A DNA stretch of 64,000 bases from Thermanaeromonas sp. C210 (GTDB taxonomy: Bacteria; Bacillota; DSM-521; Neomoorellales; Neomoorellaceae), in assembly GCF_013167955.1 (NCBI RefSeq), contig NZ_BLWF01000003.1, positions 310,001-374,000 of the forward strand. Direction: 5' to 3'. The position numbers and the translations under genes were made by a program. This document shows, one piece after another, positions 24,382-32,396 of this stretch. Under the pieces are notes generated by a model, which was not told where the DNA came from, did not search any database, and saw nothing but the letters and a program-made list of their open reading frames with translations. Every line of letters starts with the position of its first letter. The first letter of the stretch is position 1.

Positions 24382-26964
24382 ATGTCTGAAAAGGGCTTGA
24401 ATGCTAAAGGAGGCGTCCGAACCTATATTAAGGGACTTGGCCTTTGTGCCTTTGGGGTCGGTGCCAATGCGGCAGAAGTAGACGTAAAGGACGGCAAAAT
24501 CCTTCGCATCCGCCCGCTGCGGTACGATAAAAAATATAAGCCCGAACACATGAACCCCTGGAAAATACAGGCCCGCGGGAAGACCCTTGAACCGACCATG
24601 AAGTCCCTCTTGTCGCCTTTTAACTATGTGTACAAAAAACGGGCCTATTCGCCTAATCGTATTCCTTATCCCTTAAAGAGGGTGGACTGGGACCCTGACG
24701 GCGAGCGCAATCCCCAGAACCGGGGGAAGAGCAAGTTCGTGCGCATCACCTGGGATGAGGCTGCCGAACTGATAGCCAAGGAGCTAAAACGCGTATGCGA
24801 CAAGTACGGTCCGACTGCGGTTCTGGTACAGGGTGATGGCCACGGAGAGACCAAGGCGATTCACGGTCCTCACGGTTGCCAAATACGCTTGATGGAACTG
24901 CTGGGAGGTTACACCATCCAGGCGCGCCAACCGGATAGCTGGGAAGGCTGGTACTGGGGGGCCAAGCACGTCTGGGGGCAGGATCCCGTCGGCCAGGGGA
25001 AACAGACCAACTTAGTAAAGGATATTTCGGAAAACACCCAGATGATGCTTTTCTGGGGTTGTGACCCGGAAACCACTCCCTGGGGTTGGGGCGGACAGCA
25101 GGCCAGCCGCCTATGTTTCTGGTTTAGAGAGCTGGGGATTAAATCAATATATATCTGTCCCGACCTTAACTACGGCGCGGCGGTACACGCAGATAAGTGG
25201 ATACCGGTGCGGCCCAATACAGATGCGGCACTGCAACTGGCCATTGCCTATACCTGGATTACCGAGGATACCTACGACAAGGAGTATGTGGCTACCCATA
25301 CTTACGGCTTTGACGAGTTTAAGAAATACGTCCTCGGCGAAGAAGACGGCATCCCGAAGACTCCTAAGTGGGCAGAAGAGATTTGCGGCGTACCGGCCAG
25401 GGTCATCAAGGCTTTGGCCAGAAAGTGGGCCCGGGAAGCCACGAGCATCGGTCATTGCAATGGCGGATCTTATATTAGGTCCTGCTACGCGACGGAGCCG
25501 GGGCGCCTGGAAATACTCCTCCTGGCCATGCAGGGGCTGGGCAAGCCTGGTCGGGGCCAGCTTAAATTCATTGAGTGGCAGTTGTTTAGCATGCACGAGC
25601 AGAACCCCATGCCTCGCAGTTCAGTTATACCTACTGTTGAGGGCGCCTACCAAGGTTTTGAGTATCCGGTTCCCCAGCAGTTCATTCCCAAGACCCTTAT
25701 ACCCAAGGCCATCCTGAGCGACGAACCCATTACCTGGTACGGTATAACCTATGCCGGGTGGCCCCGGGAGACCCAGTTTGTGCAGTACAAGTATCCCGCC
25801 GACGGTTGTTCGGAGATTCATATGATTTGGAGCGATAGCCCGTGCTGGTCTACCTGCTGGAACGGCGGTAATATGTGGATAGAGGCCCTCCGCAGTCCCA
25901 AGATAGAATGCGTAGTGGTCCAGCATCCATGGATGGAGAACGACTGCCTGTTTGCCGACATCATTTTACCTATTAACACGAAATTTGAAGAAGACGACAT
26001 TGGGGTAGACATATTGAGCGGGAATTTCAATCTCCTTTTCTATGAGGGTCAGTGTATCGAGCCCATTGGCGAATCCAAGAGCGACTACGAAGCAGTGGCG
26101 GAAGTGGCCAAAAAACTCGGCCTCTATGAAGAATATACCCGGGGTAAGAGCGTAGAGGACTTGATCAGGGCCGGGTTCGAGCAGTCCGGGGTAAGTGAGA
26201 TGATAAGCTATGAGGAGTTCCGGCAGAAAGAATATTTTGTAGTGCCCACGGCACCGGACTGGGAAAAGGATGCCCCCGGCTTTAGCGACTTCTACACAGA
26301 CCCGGAAAACAATCCCTTGGACACGCCCACAGGTAAGATCGAATTTTATGCCACCGGTCTGGCCGAGAACTTCCCGGATGATAAGGAGCGTCCGCCGGTG
26401 CCCCATTGGATACCTTACGGGGAGAGCCATCAAGAAAGCCTGCTGCATCCCCGAGCCCAGAAGTATCCTTTCCTTATAGTTTCCAACCATCCCCGGTGGC
26501 GGGTACATGCCCAGCTGGATGACGTACCCTGGCTGCGGGAGATTCCCACCTGCAAGGTTAAGGGGCCCGATGGATATTTATACGAACCTGTGTGGATCAA
26601 TCCGGTGGATGCGGAGAGGTTGGGGATCAAGAGCGGAGACGTGGTCAGGATATATAACGATCGCGGTTGGGTGCTCGGCGGGGCATATGTTACCGAGCGC
26701 ATAATGCCGGGGGTAGTTTATCAGGATCATGGTGCGAGATTGGATCCGATAGTACCCGGTGAAAGTGACCGCGGTGGCGCTAATAACTTGATTTGCCCTA
26801 CTAACACGACCTCCAAAAACTGTGCCGGAGAAGTTACCAGCGGTTACCTTGTAGGCGTAGAAAAGGTGGACATCGAGGAGCTGAAGAAGCAGTATCCGGA
26901 CGCCTTCAACCGGCCCTACGATCCGTACTATGGAGTTCGCCTGGAAGCATGGATTGAGGGGTGA
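24382..26964 (+). CDS. Transhydroxylase-like molybdopterin enzyme, large subunit
   Basis: 860 residues. Strongly resembles the large subunit of Pelobacter pyrogallol-phloroglucinol transhydroxylase (recalled, about 875 residues): ARGKTLEP, RIPYPLKRVDWDPDGERNPQ, QPDSWEGWYWG, ADKWIPVRPNTDAALQLAIA, AYTWITEDTYDKEYVATH and the end motif SDRGGANNLICP. As in that enzyme the N-terminal Fe-S cysteine motif is absent. Asp185-Ser186 match the Asp-Ser pair at the Mo site, and His154 may match the active-site His; the catalytic Tyr region (LDYEFYFPGY in Pelobacter) reads IEWQLFSMHE here and lacks the Tyr by eye. Catechol dehydroxylases are distant relatives. Likely reaction: hydroxyl transfer or dehydroxylation of an aromatic; substrate unknown. 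No Tat signal. Confidence 0.88.
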   Translation: MSEKGLNAKGGVRTYIKGLGLCAFGVGANAAEVDVKDGKILRIRPLRYDKKYKPEHMNPWKIQARGKTLEPTMKSLLSPFNYVYKKRAYSPNRIPYPLKRVDWDPDGERNPQNRGKSKFVRITWDEAAELIAKELKRVCDKYGPTAVLVQGDGHGETKAIHGPHGCQIRLMELLGGYTIQARQPDSWEGWYWGAKHVWGQDPVGQGKQTNLVKDISENTQMMLFWGCDPETTPWGWGGQQASRLCFWFRELGIKSIYICPDLNYGAAVHADKWIPVRPNTDAALQLAIAYTWITEDTYDKEYVATHTYGFDEFKKYVLGEEDGIPKTPKWAEEICGVPARVIKALARKWAREATSIGHCNGGSYIRSCYATEPGRLEILLLAMQGLGKPGRGQLKFIEWQLFSMHEQNPMPRSSVIPTVEGAYQGFEYPVPQQFIPKTLIPKAILSDEPITWYGITYAGWPRETQFVQYKYPADGCSEIHMIWSDSPCWSTCWNGGNMWIEALRSPKIECVVVQHPWMENDCLFADIILPINTKFEEDDIGVDILSGNFNLLFYEGQCIEPIGESKSDYEAVAEVAKKLGLYEEYTRGKSVEDLIRAGFEQSGVSEMISYEEFRQKEYFVVPTAPDWEKDAPGFSDFYTDPENNPLDTPTGKIEFYATGLAENFPDDKERPPVPHWIPYGESHQESLLHPRAQKYPFLIVSNHPRWRVHAQLDDVPWLREIPTCKVKGPDGYLYEPVWINPVDAERLGIKSGDVVRIYNDRGWVLGGAYVTERIMPGVVYQDHGARLDPIVPGESDRGGANNLICPTNTTSKNCAGEVTSGYLVGVEKVDIEELKKQYPDAFNRPYDPYYGVRLEAWIEG

Positions 26965-26970
26965 TCCAGA

Positions 26971-27789
26971 ATGAAGGTATTTGTGATCGATGTGGCCAGG
27001 TGTAACGGGTGCTACAGTTGCCAGTTGGTCTGCAAGGACGAACATGTCGGCAACGATTGGTCGCCCTATGCCAAACCCCAGCCGGATACGGGCCATTTTT
27101 GGATGAAGATAAAGGAGACGGAGCACGGCAGCGTTCCCAAAGTCAAGATTGAATATCGCCCGACGCCCTGCATGCATTGCGACAACGCTCCTTGTATTAA
27201 GGCGGCCGGGGACGGGGCGGTATACAAGAGAAGGGACGGCCTGGTTATTATCGATCCAGAAAAGGCTAAAGGGCGTAAGGATCTGGTGGCGTCCTGCCCC
27301 TACGGCGCTATTTACTGGAATGGGGAATTAAACCTCCCGCAGAAATGCACGGGATGTGCCCACCTGATAGATGCAGGCGAAGTACCCCGCTGCGTAGACG
27401 CTTGCGGGGTGGAAGCCATTAAGTTTGGCGAAGAAGAAGAATTAAGAGGTCTGATCGCCCAGGCTGAGGTTTTACAGCCCGAGATGGGGCTAAAACCCAA
27501 GGTATACTATCTAAACCTCCCCAAATTCTTTGTAGCAGGAGATGTTTATGATCCGGTGCTCGATGAAGTCCTCGAGGGAGCCCAGGTAACCCTCATAAAT
27601 GAGGAAACCGGCCGTACATGGACGGAGACCACGGACGATTTCGGGGACTTCTGGTTCAGGCGCTTAGGACCCGGCAGTTATACCCTTAAGGTTGAGAAGA
27701 ACGGCTACCGCCCCTACATGGTGCAGCAGCTAAAAGTTGATAGGAGCCTTAACGTCGGCAGTATCGGCCTGGAGCGGGCGCAAGGGTGA
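26971..27789 (+). CDS. Transhydroxylase-like Fe-S small subunit with C-terminal beta domain
   Basis: 272 residues, six bases after the large subunit. Twelve cysteines for three [4Fe-4S] clusters: CNGCYSCQLVC, CMHCDNAPC, SCPYG, CTGCAHLIDAGEVPRCVDAC. The spacing, RPTPCMHCDNAPC and GLKPKVYYLNLPKF match the Pelobacter small subunit as I recall it. From about residue 187 a domain GDVYDPVLDEVLEGAQVTL to DDFGDFWFRRLGPGSYTL has the carboxypeptidase-regulatory/Cna-B beta-sandwich pattern, also present in the Pelobacter protein. This shared rare domain strongly supports the assignment. Cytoplasmic. Confidence 0.9.
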   Translation: MKVFVIDVARCNGCYSCQLVCKDEHVGNDWSPYAKPQPDTGHFWMKIKETEHGSVPKVKIEYRPTPCMHCDNAPCIKAAGDGAVYKRRDGLVIIDPEKAKGRKDLVASCPYGAIYWNGELNLPQKCTGCAHLIDAGEVPRCVDACGVEAIKFGEEEELRGLIAQAEVLQPEMGLKPKVYYLNLPKFFVAGDVYDPVLDEVLEGAQVTLINEETGRTWTETTDDFGDFWFRRLGPGSYTLKVEKNGYRPYMVQQLKVDRSLNVGSIGLERAQG

Positions 27790-27843
27790 TGCCTCTGACC
27801 CTTAATCACCTTTAACGGGTCTCTTCGCCCCGCGAGCGGGAAC

Positions 27844-27896
27844 GCCTGGGGGTACCAGGGTAAGCCCTTATTAAAGGGCCACTGGTACCCCCAGGC
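27844..27896. repeat. Long nested stem-loop between small subunit and MFS gene
   Basis: GCCTGGGGGTACCAG (27844-27858) pairs perfectly with 27882-27896; inside, GCCCTT-ATTA-AAGGGC (27864-27879) forms a second perfect hairpin. No T run follows, so it may be a processing or stability element, a rho-type terminator, or a remnant palindromic repeat. I saw no second copy in the window. Confidence 0.75.
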
Positions 27897-28037
27897 TTAC
27901 TAGGGGCCATTCTTGAAACTCCTGGTATTTATAAGAAGCAAGGAACCTGCTAAAAGATGGGGTTGCTCTGTCCCGGGTACAGCATATATATTCTCAGGAA
28001 CTCGGAGAGATATAGCCGCATGAGAGGAGGTCTTGGG

Positions 28038-29222
28038 GTGAAGAGGAAAGCCTGGGCGGTTATGTGGGCGGCCTATCTGGGAGGCGTGGCCGTGGCTATG
28101 AACCAGGTTAAAGTCCCGCCGGTGATGGGAATCCTCATGGAGAGTCTTAACGTAAACATGGCCACGGCCGGATGGCTAATGTCGGTTTTTTCGGTCGCCG
28201 GGGTTATCCTAGCCTTTCCGGCGGCGTTGCTTCTTGCTCGGTGGGGCCCCAAAGTAAGCGGACTAATAGGTCTTGGCTGTTGCATCTTAGGTTCGATCAT
28301 GGGGGCCTTGGCCCAGGGACCGGAGGCCATGCTGGTGGGCAGGGCCATCGAAGGCATAAGCCTGGCCTTAATTGCGGTGGCGGCTCCGGCAGTAATCGGC
28401 GTGTGGTTTGAACCTCAGGAACGGGGATTGCCCATGGGAATCTGGTCCACATGGATGCCCGTGGGAACTTTCCTTATGTATAACGTGGCCAATCCCATGG
28501 AGAAGCTTTGGGGTTGGGCGAGCATCTGGTGGTTTGGAGCCGCCTTTGCCCTGCTGGCATTCATAATGTACGGTGCTGTAGTAACTCTGCCGGATAGAGC
28601 AGAGAGCGTAGACGTGGCCCAGGATAACCTAGGGCTATCCTTAGGTTTAGGCTTAAGAAGCGCCAGCAGCTGGTTACTGGCCTTCTCCTTTACCGGGTTC
28701 AACTTTAGTTTCATAGGTTACGCTACGTGGGCTCCTTTGTTTTGAAACCAGGTGCATAACATAGACCCGACGGCGGCCAGTTTTTATGTCAGCTTAACAA
28801 CATTAGTATGTATACCTGGCGGTATAGTAGCCGGTTGGGTATTGGACCATACGGGAAATCGTAAGGGTGTATTGGCCACAGCCTTCGTGATAGCCGCTAT
28901 CCTGCTCCTTGGAGCCTTCAAATTGGGGAGCAATGTTTTGACCATAGTTCTGTACTTTGTTGCCCTGGGTTTGACCATCAGTTTTATTCCTACCACAATT
29001 TATACTTTGGCACCGGAGACGGTTCCGGATCCGCGCCTGGCCGGGGTGGCTCTGGCTACCCTGGCCTTGGGACAGAATGGTGGCATGCTTCTGGGCCCTC
29101 CTGTAATTGGTCGGGCAGTCGCAGGTGGGAGCTGGGCGGACGGAACCTATCCTATGGTAATCGGCAGTATTGTGGCTCTGATAGCTGCTTTGCTGGTGCG
29201 CACCCGGGCCAAAGGGGAATAG
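28038..29222 (+). pseudogene. MFS transporter interrupted by one in-frame TGA
   Basis: GTG 28038 follows AGGAGG at seven bases. The frame gives a normal-size major facilitator of 394 codons with about twelve hydrophobic segments, but codon 236 is TGA (28743-28745). Sequence on both sides is intact and continuous: SFIGYATWAPLF, stop, NQVHNIDPTAASFYVS, where relatives have an ordinary hydrophobic residue. TTA (Leu) to TGA is one change. Either a recent nonsense mutation, a sequencing error, or recoding. Motif RWGPK in the 2-3 loop and LDHTGNRKG in the 8-9 loop are MFS-typical. Position after the transhydroxylase pair suggests substrate uptake or product export. Confidence 0.8.
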
Positions 29223-29289
29223 AGCAGCAGATGAGGGTCCCCCAACGAACCTCACCCTGCCTAACTCCCGGGATCTTGTGGCTCTAAAA

Positions 29290-29310
29290 GAGAGAGTCCT
29301 CTCTCGTTTT
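29290..29310 (+). terminator. Weak terminator after MFS gene
   Basis: GAGAGAG (29290-29296) faces CTCTCTC (29299-29305), then GTTTT. The loop is very short, so the stem must open at the top; strength is doubtful. Confidence 0.4.
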
Positions 29311-29403
29311 GGGAAAAGTCTTTAAACAACAAGGTAGCCCCTGGCAAGGGGATCAGCGCTCTTTCTTTTATCTCAAGGCTTTGATCCTATATAAGGTGCG
29401 GGA

Positions 29404-29419
29404 TGGCATGTTTCTTGCA
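29404..29419 (+). promoter_or_regulatory. Sigma-54 (-24/-12) promoter of module C
   Basis: TGGCATGTTTCTTGCA: GG and GC are twelve bases apart, as required. Predicted start near 29431, about 220 bases before the module C catalytic gene, the same layout as module A. A possible activator site is the imperfect palindrome CCCCTGGCAAGGGG (29339-29352), 80-90 bases upstream of the start. Confidence 0.78.
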
Positions 29420-29484
29420 TAGAAATCAAGGACCGGTGAGGTGGAGAGCTTGGTTTGTGATTCTGAAGTAGGGGAAGGAAGCAT

Positions 29485-29577
29485 ATGGGAGTTATGTACG
29501 GCCCGCGGAGACCGGAAAACCCGGATAAGGTATCCAACCTAGCTGGGGGGACGGGAAAAGGGACCACAGGAGTCTAG
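29485..29577 (+). CDS. Possible 30-residue leader peptide in module C
   Basis: ATG 29485 follows GGGGAAGGAAGC. The reading MGVMYGPRRPENPDKVSNLA continues ten more residues to TAG. It lies in the leader of the sigma-54 transcript where module A has its zinc-ribbon gene, but has no cysteine and no family I know. Chance ORF is quite possible. Confidence 0.25.
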   Translation: MGVMYGPRRPENPDKVSNLAGGTGKGTTGV

Positions 29578-29653
29578 AGAAGGCGTTGCCAAGGGTTCCG
29601 AACTTCCCAGGAAAGCGATAATAAAAAAATAGTCTTCAGGAGAGGTAGGACCG

Positions 29654-31834
29654 ATGGAGGAACTCAAAAAGGCAGCTTGTTTTTTCTGCCACATGAACTG
29701 CGGGATGCTGGTAAAGGTGGTAGACGGCCGGCCGGTGGCGGTCTACGGCGATCCCGAGCATCCCTTCAACCAGGGAGCCCAGTGCCCCCGTGGGGCATCG
29801 GCTCTGGATCACCTCTATCACCCCAACAGGCTGAACTATCCCCTTAAGAGGGTCGGGGCCCGCGGGGAAGGTCGTTGGCAGAGGATAAGCTGGGAACAGG
29901 CCATTACCGAGATAGCGGCCAAGCTCCAGGAATTGAGGCAGAAATACGGCCCGGAAAGTGTCGCCTCCGCGGGCGGCACGAACCGGACCGACGACTGGGC
30001 GCGGCGGAGGTTTTTCAACCTGTTCGGCAGCCCCAACGTTACCCATACCGCTCCGGTGTGCTGGATACCCAACTTTCTGGTGGAAACCGCCATGTACGGC
30101 TGGAGCGCCTTTGATTCCGAGGTCATGGGCAGCCGGTGCGTGATCGTTTGGGGCCATAATCCTGCCGCCTCCTATCTTCCGGAGATGCGCGCCCTGCTGG
30201 AAGCGAGGCAGAGTAACGGCACGAAAATAATCGTGGTGGATCCCCGCTTGAGTGAGACGGCCGCCAAGGCGGACTTGTGGTTGCCCATCCGTCCGGGAAC
30301 GGACGTGGCCCTGGCTTTGGGCTTCCTGAACGTCATAATAAACGAGGAGCTCTACGACCACGATTTCGTTGAGAACTGGACGGTGGGCTTTGAGGAGCTG
30401 CGGAAACGCGTCCAGGAGTACACCCCGGAGTGGGCCGAGGAAAAGACGGGTGTCCCGGCGGACAAGATCGTCCTGGCAGCCCGCATGTACGCGACCCTCA
30501 AGCCTGCCTGCATCCAATGGGGCGTGGCTACGGACCAGCTTGGCCGGGCCACCAGCGCAGGAGCCCAGGCCCGGGCAACCCTGCGGGCCATCTGCGGCAA
30601 CCTGGATGTACCGGGCGGGGATGTGATGCCCGGTCCCCATCCAACTCTCATAACAGATGTGGAAATGGAGCTGAACGAACTCCTAAGTGAAGAGCAGAGG
30701 GCCAAGCAGCTGGGCAGCGACCGCTTCAAGCTCAACTCCTGGCCGGGTTACCGCCTGCTCCAGGAAAACCTGGTGAGGGTCTGGGGCAAGGGCATACCGG
30801 CCGAGTGGTTCTGCGAAGCCCATCCCCCTACCCTATGGCGGGCCATCAGGTACGGGCAGCCTTACGCCGTTAAGGGGCTTATAGTCCTGGCCGACAACCC
30901 CCTGACTTCCTACGGCAACAGCCGGCTTGTGTATGAGGCCTTAATGGAGCTCGAGCTTTTGGTGGTAATGGACTACTGGGTAACGCCCACGGCCATGCTG
31001 GCTGACTATGTGCTGCCTGCGGCGTCCTGGCTGGAGAGGCCGGTGCTCACCAGCACCTACGGAGTGTCCGATTGGATCATCGCTTCCGAGCGTTCCACGG
31101 CTCCCCTTTTTGAACGTAAGACGGACTATGAATTCTGGCGGGCTTTGGCCCTTAAGTTGGGCCAGGGGGAATACTGGCCGTGGGAAAGCCTGGAGGAAGC
31201 AGCCCTTCACCGGCTGGAGCCCCTGGGTTACGAGCTTACTTCCTATGAAGACTTCGTCCACCAGATAAGATTCGACTTTGCCCCCCGGGAGTACTACAAG
31301 TATCTCAATCAGGGTTTTGCCACGCCTTCAGGCAAGGTAGAGCTTAAGAGCTCCATATTAGAGAAGCTGGGATACGACCCCCTGCCCCATTACGTAGAAC
31401 CCTTGCCTCCTTCCACGAACGCCTCGGAGTACCCCCTGATACTGGTGGCCGGCGGTGGATTTATGCCCTACTTTCACTCCGAGCACCGTCAGATTACCAG
31501 ACTCCGTTTGCTGCATACCGAGCCGAAGGTATCTATTAATCCGGAGACGGCCAAAGAATTGGGTATAAGAGAGGGGGAGTGGGTATGGATCGAAACCGCC
31601 AGGGGTCGGGTGAAACAGAAGGCCTGGCTCACCACCCAGGTACCCTCCGGTGTTATCCAGGCCGAGCGGGGATGGTGGTACCCGGAAAAGGACCCACGGG
31701 AGCCGGTCCTCTACGGGGTTTGGGAGTCCAACATTAACGTATGCGTAGACGACGAACCGGACACCTGCGACCCGTTATGCGGGAGCTGGTGCACCCGGTC
31801 TATACCCTGCCGGGTGTACCGGGTAGAGGGGTGA
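29654..31834 (+). CDS. Molybdopterin oxidoreductase, module C catalytic subunit
   Basis: 726 residues. N-terminal [4Fe-4S] motif CFFCHMNC (Cx2Cx3C) with a fourth Cys in AQCPRG; YPLKRVGARGEGRW; PVCWIPNF places a Cys at the usual Mo-ligand position; VVDPRLSETAAKADLWLPIR; C-terminal pterin domain with FHSEHRQITR and a Cys-rich tail (CDPLCGSWCTRSIPC). Closest in feel to the PhsA/PsrA and acetylene hydratase branch; the residue next to the second cluster Cys is His, not the Asp essential in acetylene hydratase, so that function is unlikely. No Tat signal, so it would face the cytoplasm. Followed by four-cluster Fe-S and NrfD subunits. Confidence 0.86.
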   Translation: MEELKKAACFFCHMNCGMLVKVVDGRPVAVYGDPEHPFNQGAQCPRGASALDHLYHPNRLNYPLKRVGARGEGRWQRISWEQAITEIAAKLQELRQKYGPESVASAGGTNRTDDWARRRFFNLFGSPNVTHTAPVCWIPNFLVETAMYGWSAFDSEVMGSRCVIVWGHNPAASYLPEMRALLEARQSNGTKIIVVDPRLSETAAKADLWLPIRPGTDVALALGFLNVIINEELYDHDFVENWTVGFEELRKRVQEYTPEWAEEKTGVPADKIVLAARMYATLKPACIQWGVATDQLGRATSAGAQARATLRAICGNLDVPGGDVMPGPHPTLITDVEMELNELLSEEQRAKQLGSDRFKLNSWPGYRLLQENLVRVWGKGIPAEWFCEAHPPTLWRAIRYGQPYAVKGLIVLADNPLTSYGNSRLVYEALMELELLVVMDYWVTPTAMLADYVLPAASWLERPVLTSTYGVSDWIIASERSTAPLFERKTDYEFWRALALKLGQGEYWPWESLEEAALHRLEPLGYELTSYEDFVHQIRFDFAPREYYKYLNQGFATPSGKVELKSSILEKLGYDPLPHYVEPLPPSTNASEYPLILVAGGGFMPYFHSEHRQITRLRLLHTEPKVSINPETAKELGIREGEWVWIETARGRVKQKAWLTTQVPSGVIQAERGWWYPEKDPREPVLYGVWESNINVCVDDEPDTCDPLCGSWCTRSIPCRVYRVEG

Positions 31835-32382
31835 TGAAGTTGCAGTGGGGTATGGTGATTGACCTTCGCCGGTGCGTCGGCTGCCACGCCTGCACCGTGG
31901 CGTGCCAGATAGAGAACGGGCTGGAGCTGCAGGAGAGATGGAACAAGGTATTTAAGGTGGGGCCGGAGGGGCACTTCCCCTACCTCACCTATTACAATTT
32001 CACCGCTGCCTGCATGCACTGTCAGGAAGCCCCCTGTGTTGAGGGGTGCCCGACGGGCGCCAGCAGAAGGGAAGACAACGGCATTGTGGTGGTCGATGAG
32101 ACTCGATGTATAGGCTGCAAATTCTGCGTTCTCGTGTGCCCCTATGAGGCCAGGAGATTTGACCATAAGAGGGGCGTAGTGCGCAAGTGCACTCTGTGTA
32201 TTGAACGGCTCAACAACGGGCAACTTCCCCGGTGCGTCGAAACCTGCCAGCTAAAGGCCAGGCATGTGGGGGATCTTGATGACCCCGAGGGTGAGGTGGT
32301 GCAGTTGATACGCAGGGAAAACGCCCAACCCCTTTTTCCTCACCTGGGTACGAAGCCTTCGGTCTATTATATAGTCCCGTAG
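31834..32382 (+). CDS. Four-cluster Fe-S electron-transfer subunit (PhsB/DmsB type)
   Basis: 182 residues from ATG 31834, which overlaps the upstream stop codon (GTG 31831 is also possible). Four complete cysteine groups for [4Fe-4S] clusters: CVGCHACTVAC, CMHCQEAPCVEGCPTGA, CIGCKFCVLVCPYEA, CTLCIERLNNGQLPRCVETC. Carries electrons between the molybdopterin subunit and the membrane subunit encoded next. No signal peptide. Confidence 0.93.
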   Translation: MKLQWGMVIDLRRCVGCHACTVACQIENGLELQERWNKVFKVGPEGHFPYLTYYNFTAACMHCQEAPCVEGCPTGASRREDNGIVVVDETRCIGCKFCVLVCPYEARRFDHKRGVVRKCTLCIERLNNGQLPRCVETCQLKARHVGDLDDPEGEVVQLIRRENAQPLFPHLGTKPSVYYIVP

Positions 32383-32396
32383 GGGGTTCATAGGTC

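Noticed and set aside
28743-28785. Selenocysteine at the MFS TGA codon
   Set aside because: I see no hairpin of the bacterial SECIS type in the 40 bases after the TGA, and MFS proteins have no known selenocysteine at this site.
29654-31834. Acetylene hydratase for module C
   Set aside because: Overall similarity is good, but the Asp beside the second cluster cysteine is His here (CFFCHMNC), and an Fe-S plus NrfD pair follows, which acetylene hydratase does not have.
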